From: Chrysomallon squamiferum
Taxonomy: Eukaryota; Mollusca; Gastropoda; Neomphalida; Peltospiridae
Direction of reading: 5' to 3'
Assembly: GCA_012295275.1 (NCBI GenBank)
Contig: CM022679.1
Coordinates: forward strand, 16,119,842 to 16,183,841
DNA: 64,000 nucleotides
Below are positions 1-19,148 of the stretch, in pieces (positions within the stretch are counted from its first letter, which is position 1; each line of letters starts with the position of its first letter). The translations under genes were made by a program, and so were the position numbers. The notes beneath the pieces are model-generated. The model was not told the DNA's origin and did not search any database. It saw only the letters and a list, made by a program, of their open reading frames with translations.

Positions 1-487
1 AGAATTTGCTGATTTTGATTTTTTCTCAAATTGACTGTAGTTGTTATTGCTACTACAGCTCCGATTTTTAATTGCCTAGAAGGACTCAAATTATTTATTT
101 ACATATACAAACTGACGCACACTGAACTTCTGAAGGACATATGTATATTGTTTAACGTCCAACATAGCCATGGGGGATATTCAGTGAAGACAAAAACAAG
201 ATGTAAAATGTCGTCGATGACGTCATTGTCACAGCACTAAATACTTAAAACACAGATTAATAAATATCATAGACACGACATGCAGAATTTATATAGCTAT
301 AGAGAAATAAATGGTAAATGTCACAGACATATTTCGCCTCAGGCATTCCCGTAACTCTTAGAGCTGGCCATAAACAACATGCGATGTACCGAAACACAAC
401 TAGTCAAGGACAAATGATAACACTTCACATTTATGGGATGGACATTCTCTAATGTTTCGATATTGCGCAGCTGACAAATATCCCTCT

Positions 488-490
<3 letters not shown>

Positions 491-553
<63 letters not shown>

Positions 554-656
554 TATATTTATATTAAGAAAAGGATCTAATGTTTTATTTTTAGTATTTA
601 ATGTGCATTCTGTAGACTTCATTTTAAAGAAATTAGTAAATAAATACATACAAACT
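491..656 (+). repeat. Dispersed repeat, copy 1 (ATT run plus conserved 100-nt tail)
   Basis: After the (ATT)n run comes a segment starting AAAGGATCTAATGTTTTATT and ending AAATAAATACATACA. The same sequence, in the same orientation and also preceded by (ATT)n, lies at about 12930-13136. Two near-identical copies 12 kb apart indicate a recent mobile repeat. Confidence 0.8.
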
Positions 657-753
657 TAATTATTTTCTTTATAATGAAATTATAAATTATGAAAGGGAAT
701 TCCTACAAAGCAGCAGCTTCTCCTTTTTTAAAAATTCGTACCTGCTTAGTCTG

Positions 754-828
<75 letters not shown>

Positions 829-1139
829 CACACACACATACACACACTCAAACAAACACCAACTATGCACACGTACACACGCGCACACAGACTCGCACAC
901 AATGTCTAGGTGTAATTGACACAGTATACATGATGGTAATCTTCACATTTATAATGACTGTAATATGAAAAATAGGGATTACACTTGCAGTCTGATTTCT
1001 CAGTATTAAACAGATACACTGGTCCTTAATGAGATTCAGAGATCCGTCTGAGTAAAGAATATAATGAAATTAATTAGCAGAACTGCACGTTCAAATCCAG
1101 TGTAGTACGCATAAATAGTTAATACAGTATTTAACATTG

Positions 1140-1490
1140 CCAGGTATGTTATTTAATTCTCTTACTAATATTAGCAGGTATGTTATTTAATACTGTTACT
1201 AATATTAGCAGGTGTGTTATTTAATACTGTTACTAATATTAGCAGGTATGTTATTTAATTCTCTTACTAATATTAGCAGGTATGTTATTTAATACTGTTA
1301 CTAATATTAGCAGGTGTGTTATTTAATACTGTTACTAATATTAGCAGGTGTGTTATTTAATTCTCTTACTAATATTAGCAGGTATGTTATTTAATTCTCT
1401 TACTAATATTAGCAGGTATGTTATTTAATTCTCTTACTAATATTAGCAGGTGTGTTATTTAATACTGTTACTAATATTAGCAGGTGTGTT
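1140..1490 (+). repeat. 34-bp minisatellite, about 10 copies
   Basis: The unit begins GCAGGTRTGTTATTTAA and ends CTAATATTA. Two variants alternate, with ACTGTT or TCTCTT in the middle. Every copy contains CAGGTRTG. The array is outside any called gene. Confidence 0.92.
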
Positions 1491-2322
1491 TATGCTTATA
1501 ATAATGATTTCGATAATGAAGTTGTTAGCGCGAATTTCCATTGATACAAAATACATAAGATGTAAGAAAAGAAGCTCGATACCTTCATTATTATTAAATA
1601 CTTTGACTTTTAAGATTTATCTGTTCCTTCCCTGCACGAGGTGTAGCTGGGCTTGACTTTGCCCTGAGAAAAAAATATCCTCTTGTAAAAAGTTAATTTT
1701 GCATTTTCAGCTCTTTGATGTTCTTCCCATGATAACCAGTTTCCACAAATTCTTTGTGAAAATTATATTTTCTTTGTTTTCCCTAGCTTGGAAACTGAGA
1801 CGATATATTTAGGCTTTACATGGAAACATTCTGAAAATCTGAGAATATATTTTTTATTTTTTATCTGCCCGATTATAAGTTAAAGCTGCATGTGTATCGC
1901 CGTTGTCCACAATTTTTACTTCTAAAGCCTTTCCTGCCATCAGTCTTTCCGACCAAAAGAGGTCACATGATAATAATTCAACAATACATTCCTGAATGTC
2001 TCTAAAGCACAATACACTTCTTGATACTTAAATGTGAATTAAATAAATTAAATGATATACATTTGTAAGGACTTATTCAATAAAATCAAATTATTACATT
2101 AAAAAAACATTAGGCCTTCATGTAAAATAAATGACTTTCAAAAGCACTTCCCGATTTTATCTCGTCTAAAAGAGATTACGGACTGTCAGTGTCCGCAAAC
2201 CCAAGCCTGTATTACACACTACGAAACATGTTTTAAGATGGTTTTATTCCGTGCTAAAAGATTGCTGAACTGTAAAATCTAGTTTATAATTAAAACATAA
2301 TAAATCAAATAATTGTAAATAA

Positions 2323-3064
2323 TTTATTAAAAGACTTCAAAATGTACAAATTTCAGTAACGATCATACAACCGGAATAGCAATGTTACTCTACAGTAAAT
2401 AGATTAACTTCGATATGATCATGCAGGTATGAAGTATTTACAAACTAGTACGCACGTATGCAGGCACCCGCACATCCATACAAACACAAAAGTTATGTAC
2501 ACACGTCCCTACATTCATATACATACATTACATGTAAATAAAAACATACACGTAAATAAAAAAAAATGTAATTTTCATATTCACACTCACAGACATACAC
2601 ATATTTAAATAAACCAATAGTATCGTTATATATAAAATACATATCTAACTAACTTTGATACTGATAAACTTAAAGGTACGAATACATATTATTATGTACA
2701 TGTATTAACATCATAGCAGCAACCCAGTAGGTAATGACAGCAATCGCGTAAAGCGAAACAGCATCAGTATATCGCTTCATGAATAATGATAAAAAAATAA
2801 AGAAAAATAAAGAAAAATGGAAAGGAAAAACTGTCGTTGTGTAATCAAAAAAGAAATAATAGACAAATAAACAAACAGACAAACAAACAGATACTAAATA
2901 AATAAATAAATAAATAAATATGCAAGCATAGCTATTTCAAACAATCTGGCAAACTACTCATTGTCAGTAAGTCTTGAAAGATACAGAAAATTACACAGTT
3001 CTGGAAATTACACTATTCTAAATTACATCGGTAACAAAAAGAGAAGAGAGTCTGTGAAACAGTT
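2323..3064 (-). other. Probable 3' UTR of the Ras-like GTPase
   Basis: Downstream of the stop codon the minus strand runs about 740 nt, AT-rich but without long microsatellites, to an AATAAA hexamer at 2328..2323. The 3' end is inferred from that hexamer alone, and other AT-rich hexamers could serve. Confidence 0.4.
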
Positions 3065-8417
<5,353 letters not shown>

Positions 8418-8428
8418 CCTGCGCTGCA

Positions 8429-9003
8429 CCTGAGACAATCAGAGAACAAAATGAAGAAACACCGGTCTTCCAGCAGATGTAATTAAACGCTTTGAAGAAA
8501 CGGCTCTTTTTATTGGCTGACAGTCGGAGACGGCTGACGCGAATTTTCAACTCAGTCGCCGTGTTTCGTATGGTTTGGAATCTAAACTTCAGACGCACGC
8601 CCGTCAGTCAGTCAGTCAGACCGAATTAACCAGTAATACATTAACCCAAAACCATTTCTGCTGAGTGGAATCAACACAACAAGCGATCATGGTGTTTGCG
8701 AAGATAAACCTGGTGGTTACGGCTTTCAATACCGATTGCAAAGCACCAATCAGAAGAAAAAAGACAAAATAAATGGACTTATTCTCGTCGCCTCTCTGTC
8801 CTAGTAAAGTTGGTATCAGCTGATTACATCTGTCCTAGCGGCTGACAACTAGTTCGAAGGAAAGATGAGAAACTGTAGCAGTATAAGGAGATGATGCTAT
8901 ATCTTTTTAGTAACGCGACACGAAAGATATTTTCATATGTAAATCAACATGAATTTTAACTACAGAAATTCTGTTAGTGTTTAGTGCATTTAAAGTACAT
9001 GTA

Positions 9004-9034
<31 letters not shown>

Positions 9035-10226
9035 GTTAAATGACAATTTATCCCAGAATTTTTTTTTTTATTATTTTTTTTTAATTTATTTATTTATTAT
9101 TATTATTATTATTTAATTTATGCGTTTGGATATTTATTGTTTTTTGGGGGGTTGGGGGAGTGTTTATTACTTTTTGTGTGTATGACTGTTACACGAATTT
9201 GCTTTGTCAAACTTCACAAAATATTCCCTCAAACATATTTTTACAAATTCATTATTCCCCGTTACGGTGACATAACATTTTGCGGCTGACCTTAATTTGC
9301 AGTGTACATGTAGCGAGTCTAATGAGAACTTTATATTTTTACTTGTAAGATGTTATTTGATGTACATTAAAGAATCACTCAATCCAAACATCAGAACTCT
9401 TCTGTTTCTAGTTTTGTTATAGAATATTTAATTAATAAAACAATAAAAATACGTTGAAACTTGACATCTCACTGACTCAAAATGCATAATACTAAAAGAC
9501 TAATTGGTGAAATTTGGAAGAAAATAATAATTATAATTTATTTATTTATTTATTTATTCACTTACTTATCTACTTACTGTAGATAGATAGATAGATAAAC
9601 AGAAAGATGTATTTATTTATTTATTGTTTTACGATTTCAGAATGGGTTTAGAAAAAGAAGTTTAGATTGCTTGTCCAAAATGAGTCCATTAAAAGACAGT
9701 TAGTTATTACAGTGTCCTTGCAGCCTTGTGTGTGAAAGCTAAAACCAGATAAACGATACACGTCCTATTAGCTATAGCTTTACGTCTGTTCACATGTTGT
9801 TTGTTAGAAACATTTTCACAGATTAATAAAATACATTATCAAAAAAGTTTTAACTGCGAAATAAAAAACACAACAGAAAATAAAATTCTGTCTAAAATGA
9901 GCATCGCCACAGTTATTAAAAAGACCAATCTGTCTTTGCCTTTGGCTTTAATTTTGGAGGAATTAATTGCTGATATTACCTTCAGCTGAAAGCTAGGTAT
10001 TTTGATTACTCTGAATCACTAGCTATCCATATCTGTTATTCAGTTTGCCTATTCAGCACTATTCTTAAAAAAAAAAAAAAATTCGTTATATTAAAAGCAC
10101 GCTAAACGTACCAAGCTACAAAACAGTTCCATTTTAACGATTACGATTTACAGTAAGAATTTAACACATTTTCGTAGAAACAGCTTTCAGCCTAATCATG
10201 AAGCGAAACAAAACACTGAACTCACC
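8429..10226 (-). promoter_or_regulatory. Candidate 5' UTR intron and upstream non-coding exon of the GTPase
   Basis: On the minus strand a consensus donor GCTGCAG|GTGAG follows base 10226, at the end of a GC-richer island spanning about 10226-10390. The nearest good downstream acceptor is TGTCTCAG, just before 8429, in front of the coding exon. This would make 10226..~10390 an untranslated first exon and place the promoter upstream (higher coordinates). It is inferred from splice signals and composition only. Transcription could instead start around 8430-8640. Confidence 0.35.
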
Positions 10227-10390
10227 TGCAGCGTTACGCTGTTACATGTACCCGTGTTGTAGCTGCAGACAGTCGCACCAGGTGTTCAAGAGATTCTTCC
10301 TGAACGGAAGTATCGACACGCAGTTTGAGACGACGAGAAAAGCAAAAACCTGTGGATGGATTAATAAGTATCTCGCCCAAGTAATTTAAG

Positions 10391-10791
10391 CATATATTGA
10401 TTGCCTGGTGCCATGCCGCTGTTAAAGATCTGACAGGAATTAGCGAAACAGATGACAGGACATTACTGTTCCAAGACGGAGAAACCCTCTGAATGCCGCA
10501 ATTCTGACCTAACGTCTTTTAAAAACTTCTAAAAATTACTTTTAAAACTGGCATTTACATCAGAGCTTTTCGTTTTTAAAACCGTTACTGCTGTTATTCT
10601 TCTAATTATTATTATTCTTACCACTGCTACGTCTACTACTACCGCCTCTTTTTACCAATACAGCTACCGCTACTATTACTAGAACTACTACTACTACTAC
10701 TACTGCTACTACGACTATTATTATTACTGTTATTTCTGATATTATTTGTTGTTTTCGTTGTTTTCTTTATTTTCTTCTTCTTCTTCCTGTA

Positions 10792-10826
<35 letters not shown>

Positions 10827-11217
10827 AACTGAATCATGATTGCTAATCGGAGAAAAACTAAATATCGTGTTTGCTTTATCATCATATGTATGTTCTTTGA
10901 CAATACGTAAAGCGTTATATCAGCTGTGCGTTTCAAAATGAGTTGACTACGTCTGTTTTAACGGCCAAGACCCTTATATAACTTGTCAAACGAGAAAAAT
11001 GAGAAAGTCCTATTCGTACAGAACGGGGAGATAGAAGACTATGTCCCAGTGTGGTGAAATCAGAATGTCGAATGAAATTCGCTGAAATACTGAGACTATC
11101 ACTGCTAGTGCGGTAACGATATCGTTACAGAAATCAAATTGTTTTAAAAATATAGTTCAGTGTTAAATTACGTCCTCCTTTCCAGGAACTGGTTTATCTA
11201 TTTATTTTTTATTTATT

Positions 11218-11283
<66 letters not shown>

Positions 11284-11733
11284 TAATTTGTTTTGTATTT
11301 GTATTTTTATTGTATATTATATGTTTTCTTATTAATAATATTTATTTATTTACCGATTTATTTATTTTAATTTATTTAAAAAAAGAAAATCTGCCATCGT
11401 ACTTAGTTTTTTCACACTTTATAACATTACTATTACAGATGAGAATAATCAGTATCCGATCAACACGACTATCATCTTGAACAATGACTTCTAACAGCCT
11501 CTACGTAGATTTACTCAGCACTGTAGTTAGAATACACAGACATAGAATCTGCCGTTATTGCTTCTCATGAGACTAGATGTTGTTTTTCTTTCTGTCTACA
11601 GTTGCATTAGAAAAAAAGTGAAAAACAATAAATACTTTCACAGTTTACAATGTTTCTGTACTTAAACAAAAAGAAGAAAAGGTATGCGATAGGAATAGAG
11701 AGAGAAAGAGGAGGAAGACACCGAGGAGCAGAG

Positions 11734-11799
<66 letters not shown>

Positions 11800-12010
11800 T
11801 ATGTGAGTATCTCTAGGAAGTAATCTGAAAGGACTACAACAATAATCTTATTAATATTTTTATTCTTTTGTTTATTTATTTATTTACCAATCTCTCTTCC
11901 CATGGTCTCTCTCTATCTATCTGTCTATCTATCTATCTATAAATATCTGTCTCTTCTATTCGATGTTTTGTTTTCCTCTTCTTTCTTCCTTCTTGTCATT
12001 ATTATTAATT

Positions 12011-12064
<54 letters not shown>

Positions 12065-12860
12065 ACAGTAGTAGTAATGAAACATGAAATATTATATGTA
12101 TCAGCCTCTTTTCCGAAATAAGAAAATAATTAAACAAATTATGCTTTGATTTCCCTCTTCACTTCGCACATATTTTCGAAAATTCACTTCTTTGTAAAAT
12201 ACTAATATAACATTAACGACAATTGTTACATAAAACACGTAGTTTGTACTCATTGTCTTTTTCAAAAAATAACTTTTTCTTTTTTTATTTATATATTTTT
12301 TATTATTATTATTATTTATTTTTTCTTGTTTTGTCTTTTATTTATTGTTTTTATTATTATTATTATCATTTTTTCTTCTTTTTTTTTGTTGTTTGTTTAT
12401 TTTTTTTCTCCTTCTTTTATCTTTTTTCTTTCATTTTTTTTTTTTTTTTTTTTTTCTTTTTTTTTTGTTTTATTCGTTTTATTTAATTTTTCTATTGTTT
12501 CTTCTTCATGATAAATTTGTTTTGGTTAGTTCAGATATTTCATCCAATTTTATGTGAAAAGTGAAATAAAAAGTGGAGTACTCTATCGATTAAACGACAA
12601 ATCTGAGGAAGAACAAAGAAATAACGAGAGACAAGCGAAAAGCAGAACTCTTTGAATTCTGAGACATCGTGGATATTTTGATTATTTTAGAAACATTAAG
12701 AGGGCTGAACTCAGTTTAACCTCAATTAATATCAGTGCAACAGAGCCACACATGCAGGGCTCAGTGTTTAAGAACGGGCGGAGGCCAAGGCAATCAAAAC
12801 CACAGGTGCCTTATCTGTATGACATATGCAGACACCAATTTTATGAAATATAATAATAAC

Positions 12861-12900
<40 letters not shown>

Positions 12901-12962
12901 TCATCATAAACATAATAATTAATATTATTGTTATTATAATTATTATTATTATTATTATTATT

Positions 12963-13043
<81 letters not shown>

Positions 13044-15300
13044 TATATTAAGGAAAGGATCTAATGTTTTATTTTTAGTATTTAATGTGCATTCTTCATT
13101 TTAAAGAAATTAGTAAATAAATACATACATACTTTACACTAAAAGATTTTTGTTTCGAATTTCCAAACTGCGGAAAAAATAGTTCATCAATATTTATCTT
13201 AATAGTAATAGTAGTAGCAGCAGTAATATTAGTAGCAATAAAAGTAATACTATCAATAATATTAGTAGCAGCAGTATTAATAATAGCAGTGTTGTCTATA
13301 ATCATCTTGAACAATACAAAAAAATCAGTTAGTTTGGTATACACTTACGTTTAAGTTCTGGATGGGGTTTAAGTAAATCATTTTGTTTACTCATGCAAAA
13401 TATCAATAATTTCAGATGTTTACAATTCCCTGCTCTACTTCCTCACTTTGGATTCGTGTTTAATTCGTATTATTTAAAGCATGCACATCTCAGCGACGGA
13501 AGTTAAGTGGTGGTAAATTCAAAAGAGTTCCATTTGCTGCTGTCCCCGTATTTATTAGAGTACACGAAGTATTTACTGATTTTAAACTGTTAACATATTG
13601 CATTTCACCCAGTAATGTTTCAGTTAAAATCTTCTGAGATGAAGGCAAAGACTAAATGAGTGATATTAGTATATGGTTCTGTTGTTCAAATACATTACTA
13701 TCAGCAACAATATATATTTTTTAAACATTTATTTTGTTATGTTTGAGTATAAAATTTACAATAAGCACCTCAGTGCGTTTTAAAATAAGCGTCATGTCTA
13801 ATTTGATAGATTGGTTTTACTTGTCATCGAGTTTTGATTTCAAGAGTAATTAACACATGGAATGCATCCATGAAAAAAACAAAATTCCTTTAAATAGAAT
13901 ATATTTCTGTGTGTGTGCAACTAAAAAATGATGGGTTATTGATTACCGTTGAAATGCCAGAGTTCATTTAAATATTTAAATAAACATTAAGGTCTCTAGT
14001 TTGATGAAAATCTCCAATCACTGGTGTAAAAAAAAAAAATGTATGCAGCCGAAGTTCCTAACTGAATTAGAATTAGTTTCAGAGCGAGAGATCGATGGGA
14101 TAATGATCAAACGGACTTTATGGATAATTCCTCACATATTCTCTCGGTTTTTTTCACCTAATGATCCATTAAACAATGTTTGCTAGACTGATATTCCTTT
14201 AAGAAGTCGCAGTTGTGCTAAATAAAGATTTTAATAGATTGCTAAGGTTTTAAAATATATATATCTGTCTGTCTGTCTATGTATCTGTCTAATCTATGTA
14301 TTTATCTTCTTTCTTTCCTTTTTTTCTTCTTTTCCTTTCTTTTTTTCTTCTTTTCCTTTCTTTTATTTTTTTTTTTTTTTTTAATTTCGTTTTATAATTA
14401 TTTTTGTGCAATATATATTGATTATCTCTTTATCACTGCAACTGCGAGCACGTGCTAGAACGGGCCAAATAATGATATTTTTATGGGTCTAAAAGTATAG
14501 AAATTTTTTCTGAAGTTGTTACAAAAAAAAAATTTGACGCCAGCAAATCTGCTGAATGTGCAAAGTCGAATTTGAATTTAACCTAATAGAAAGCAGTGGT
14601 TACGTAGATGGTTACATTATGTATTAACTATTTGAAGACAAACATAGGCATAGGTGTTTCTAAACGTGTCTTTTTAAAATAGTTTAGACATTTCGTTGTT
14701 GTTGTTGCTGTTTGTAACAGTATTATGTCGTCTTGTGATAGACAAGACACGAGCTTACATTTACAAGTTATTATTTCAGTTTTTAATAACATCGATCCAC
14801 AACAGCAAAACATGCATCTGAAATGACAAAAGACTAAAACAACAGATATCCTTAACTAGTTATCTTTATGTTTTGTACGAAATTTTATAACTTTAGAAAA
14901 CAACCGACTCTTTTATGATTGTCAGTACTTTATTGTTACCAAACATTAGTCGCCACAATCATAACAACAAACTGGAAATACACAAAATATATTTTGACTG
15001 TTTGTTCGTGCCACACTAAGCATGTTTTAGTTAAAACAAACCCTTCCTCCAGCTCCCCAAAGGCAACATCTCTAATAAAAGTCTGAATTCATTTCCTTCG
15101 TTATAATCAAAACCAAATCCAATTTAAGCGCACGAGATCCTGAAATACTGTGTACGGTTTATGACATTCTTTGTCTTACCGATAAATATGCTTTTGCCAG
15201 ACTTAATCATCGATCAATACCTAATCACACACGTCGCGTTGACGGACGGACTGAAGGTATAATTTTCAACTCCTGTCGAAGATAGCCAGACGATGTGTTA
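10391..15300. other. Intergenic, microsatellite-rich
   Basis: Trinucleotide blocks: TAC/ATT at 10600-10825, (TTA)n at 11217-11283, (ATA)n at 11738-11797, (GTA)n at 12012-12075 and AAT/ATC/ATT at 12849-13042. Poly-pyrimidine tracts occur at 12250-12500 and 14290-14390. 13350-14220 and 14400-15300 are ordinary AT-rich DNA in which I see nothing. Confidence 0.6.
12930..13136 (+). repeat. Dispersed repeat, copy 2
   Basis: Same ATT-rich run and conserved tail as at 491-656. It differs mainly by a 5-nt gap (copy 1 has TGTAGAC before TTCATTTT). Preceded by (AAT)n and (ATC)n blocks from 12849. Confidence 0.8.
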
Positions 15301-15347
15301 AAAAGTAGACCAAAGGTGAGATGCATTTTCAAGACATAAGTCAGTTT

Positions 15348-15825
<478 letters not shown>

Positions 15826-15832
15826 ATGTATA

Positions 15833-16170
<338 letters not shown>

Positions 16171-16199
16171 AATTTACAACAACAACACTATTACCGTAA

Positions 16200-17940
16200 A
16201 ATAATTCTATTAACGGTGAAATTTATGTATACACATAAACATGTTGTCCAGGTAAAACAGCCGCTAATACACTCTTCATAGATCAATGCCGTAAAGCTAT
16301 TTGTGTGTGTGTGTGTGTTTTTATTACTATTGCCGTTAAAATATACCGAATCGCCAACAAACAAATTAATGTTGGTTTCATGACACTTAAGCAATTTGCA
16401 TTGTCAGCGACTCTGTCAGGTTTTATCAATTAGTAGAAACAGCGTTTTACATACATCTTCGTGCAGTGCGAAATCATACAGCAGAAGAACATGTGACAGT
16501 CCTGCCATGAAACAGAAGACACTGAAGAGGACTGATATCGCGACCTTTCACGTTTCATTCTTGCTGTCAAACAATTCAGTTGACTTGGTTCTGAAATTGC
16601 CATGATGATCTATCGAAGCGCCAGAGAAAAGATCGCGTCATTGCTAATAGAAATGCAGCAATGACCTGTCGAGTGAACTGGTCATTGATCTGTAATCAGC
16701 TTCTCTGTCCGGGGAGCAGCACTGCCCATTAACAACTCAACTGCGTTCACTTTGGTTGAAGGAGGTCTCTGATATTAAGGCCATTGTCTTGTCGAACATT
16801 TTAGAACTATTTTTACACTAACGTATGCTGGTTGTTATTACTGAAATAAAAACACATTCAATTTATAATTATGTCGGCTGGAATGTTATCTTCAAAATAA
16901 AATAGTTATTTGTGAGAGTACTTTTAGTAAAAAGAAAGAGAAGGCGGTGTATTAGTTTGACGATCCTTCTAATTTCAAACAACTAGAGATTTTCTACTTG
17001 CTTTATTTTCATTTTAAAGTGCATCAAGAGTATTTCCGTTTTGTTTTTCCTTTCTGAACTTTTTAATTATAGGACGGTATGTGGTAATTCCTAAGATTAA
17101 AATAAATCTATTAGCAATCTATAGAGTCAAAGATAAAGAAAACCAATGAACAACCAAAATAAAACAAATAAATAAATTAGGACTTCTTTTTTTTTAAATG
17201 TGTTTTCGGAATGTAGGCGTCTTTAGACAATTAATAAAATTGAGGAAAAATAATAATTAAATGTTGTCACTGAGAGAAAGATGATATTTTTCAGCAATAT
17301 TGGAATAACATTTTTAAAATGAGGTTTTCTTTTATGTTCTCTGACATGACTGATTAACTGCTGAAACGAAGTGGAAAGAATCAAACGAAATAAAAAATGT
17401 GACGGAGAAGATCGCTCTTTGGATGATGGTTTAACTTCTTCTTTCACGATTTTTTATTTTTGAATTATTAGTATTTTTTAACTATGGACGTTCTTATATA
17501 ACCTCTGATGCCTTTAAAGCTGAATTTAAAAAAAAATTAAATAGGCATATTGATACATTTTTTAATACTATTATAATGTTCTATTGTCCATCTACATTCA
17601 TCATCAGATATTATTTTTTGGCCATTACAGATTTTGTATTACTATTTACTTATTTATTTGTTTGTTTGCTTGTTTATTTGTTTCTGTCTGGAATAATCTA
17701 AAATTACAAATGCGAACTGAATTACTACGAACTCTACTTAAATTAATAATAGTTTGATGTATCGCATTATGTGTCTGATAAAAATACACTAATAATGGGC
17801 ATCGATTTGGTCAGACAGCTGAGACTACTGGATCAGACAAATGTGACGTAAATTGATTTTCAGTGGATGTAAAGATGTTTGTAAGGTTCGCTGACTTATC
17901 TCAACAGAGTGCTTCAGATGCTGTAGAGTAGATCGCCACG
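16200..17940. other. Intergenic; nothing recognised
   Basis: Base composition is somewhat more balanced at 16380-16760 than in the surroundings, but no frame of cadherin- or enzyme-like quality, splice pattern or RNA gene was recognised. The rest is AT-rich. Confidence 0.4.
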
Positions 17941-17956
17941 TATCAATTTCATAGTC

Positions 17957-19096
17957 CCGTAGGAATCGGATGCCCAAAGTAAGATAGTGATTGATTTGAC
18001 TACATTTTGGGAATGAACTAAACAAAAAATCTTAAGTAACAAATATTTAGTCACCCATAAGGCCCAAAATCTAAAATGGCCGCAGTGACTTATGGAAGAG
18101 ACAGAAAATGACATATCTCTGGAACTATTGGACCAACTACAATTATGTTAGACTCTGTTGTAGGGTTTTCAAATATGCCTGATAACCTGAAACATGTTTC
18201 TGGTCAATAGTAGGTCAAGACTTGCAAGACTTTTTTACTATTTTCAAGCCGAATGGAGGTCAAAGTTATGCAGCAAGGTCAAAACAAAGGTCATCATGAT
18301 GAATATTGAATAAAATCAATGTATAACAGTTATGTCATGTCACAATTTTTTTTTTTTTTTTTTTTTTTTTTGAAGCGGGGGTAATTTACAACCAATCATT
18401 TACAACTGAAATTAAATTTGGCAGCCTGATGATAACACGATCAAGTGAGACCTCATCTTGTGTAATGCCCGCAAGACGTTCAATCCCACAAACTTGACCT
18501 TACTTCTGAAGAGGCGCATCAAGTATTGCATAACACTTGAAGAGGGAACAGGCAGGTACATTCGTCAGATGACATTCAACTCTTCTCGAATGGCAGCTGC
18601 GGAGTAAACGGCGATCTCAACAGCAAGTCTTGTCTAGTGCATTTGCCTTGAGATACTTGTCCAGTCTGTGTATGGCAGCAAAGAAAAGATGCGTCTCGCT
18701 TGCTCTAAGAACCAGAGATTGCTCCGCACTGACTGCTGGATTTAATTCACTGTTTATCATATCTGACTTTTGTTTTAACCTTTCTGCATTACTTTTATCT
18801 CCAATAGACGTGAAAGCAATCAAAAACGACCTTTACCGTGACCGTCTTTTATGACCTTGACCTTCTATCGACCTGAAACATGTTCCACATTATCAAGCAT
18901 GTTTGAAAGCCCTACAGAAGTCTAACATCATTGAAGTTGGTCAAGTTAGTTCCAGAGATATGGCATTTTCTGTATTTTCAATGAACAGCAGCGGCTATCT
19001 TTGATCTAAAAATTTGTTACCTAAGATTTTGGTTTAGTTCATACCCAGAAGAAGTCAAATCAATCACTACCTAATTTCAGCATCCGATTCCTATAG
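17957..19096. mobile_element. Large imperfect inverted repeat with decayed ORF inside
   Basis: The left arm (about 17957-18230) and right arm (about 18848-19096) are reverse complements with many mismatches. Both contain TAGGAATCGGATGC, ATATCTCTGGAACTA and GAAACATGTT in mirrored order. The 620-nt centre carries a minus-strand frame with normal residue mix (NAERLKQKSDMINSEL, AAIHRLDKYLKANALDKT) that breaks by frameshift and stop and then continues (RLAVEIAVYSAAAIREEL). It looks like a fold-back element or two opposed copies of one repeat around a dead coding fragment. I cannot name the family. Confidence 0.6.
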
Positions 19097-19099
19097 AAG

Positions 19100-19117
19100 T
19101 ACATCTCAATCTTTATT

Positions 19118-19148
<31 letters not shown>

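Larger units (their letters stand above)
1..2279. other. Intergenic region downstream of the GTPase
   Basis: Contains (ATT)n at 491-552, a shared repeat tail to 656, (TC)n at about 757-825 followed by CA-rich sequence to 901, and the 34-bp minisatellite at 1140-1490. The rest (1490-2280) is plain AT-rich DNA with no coding signal. Confidence 0.6.

Noticed and set aside
1140-1490. CRISPR-like array
   Set aside because: Units are contiguous with no unique spacers, and the genome is animal. It is a minisatellite.
18617-18823. 68-residue minus-strand frame as an intact gene
   Set aside because: It ends by a stop while similar-quality coding resumes in another frame, and it lies between inverted arms. 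Better described as a decayed fragment.
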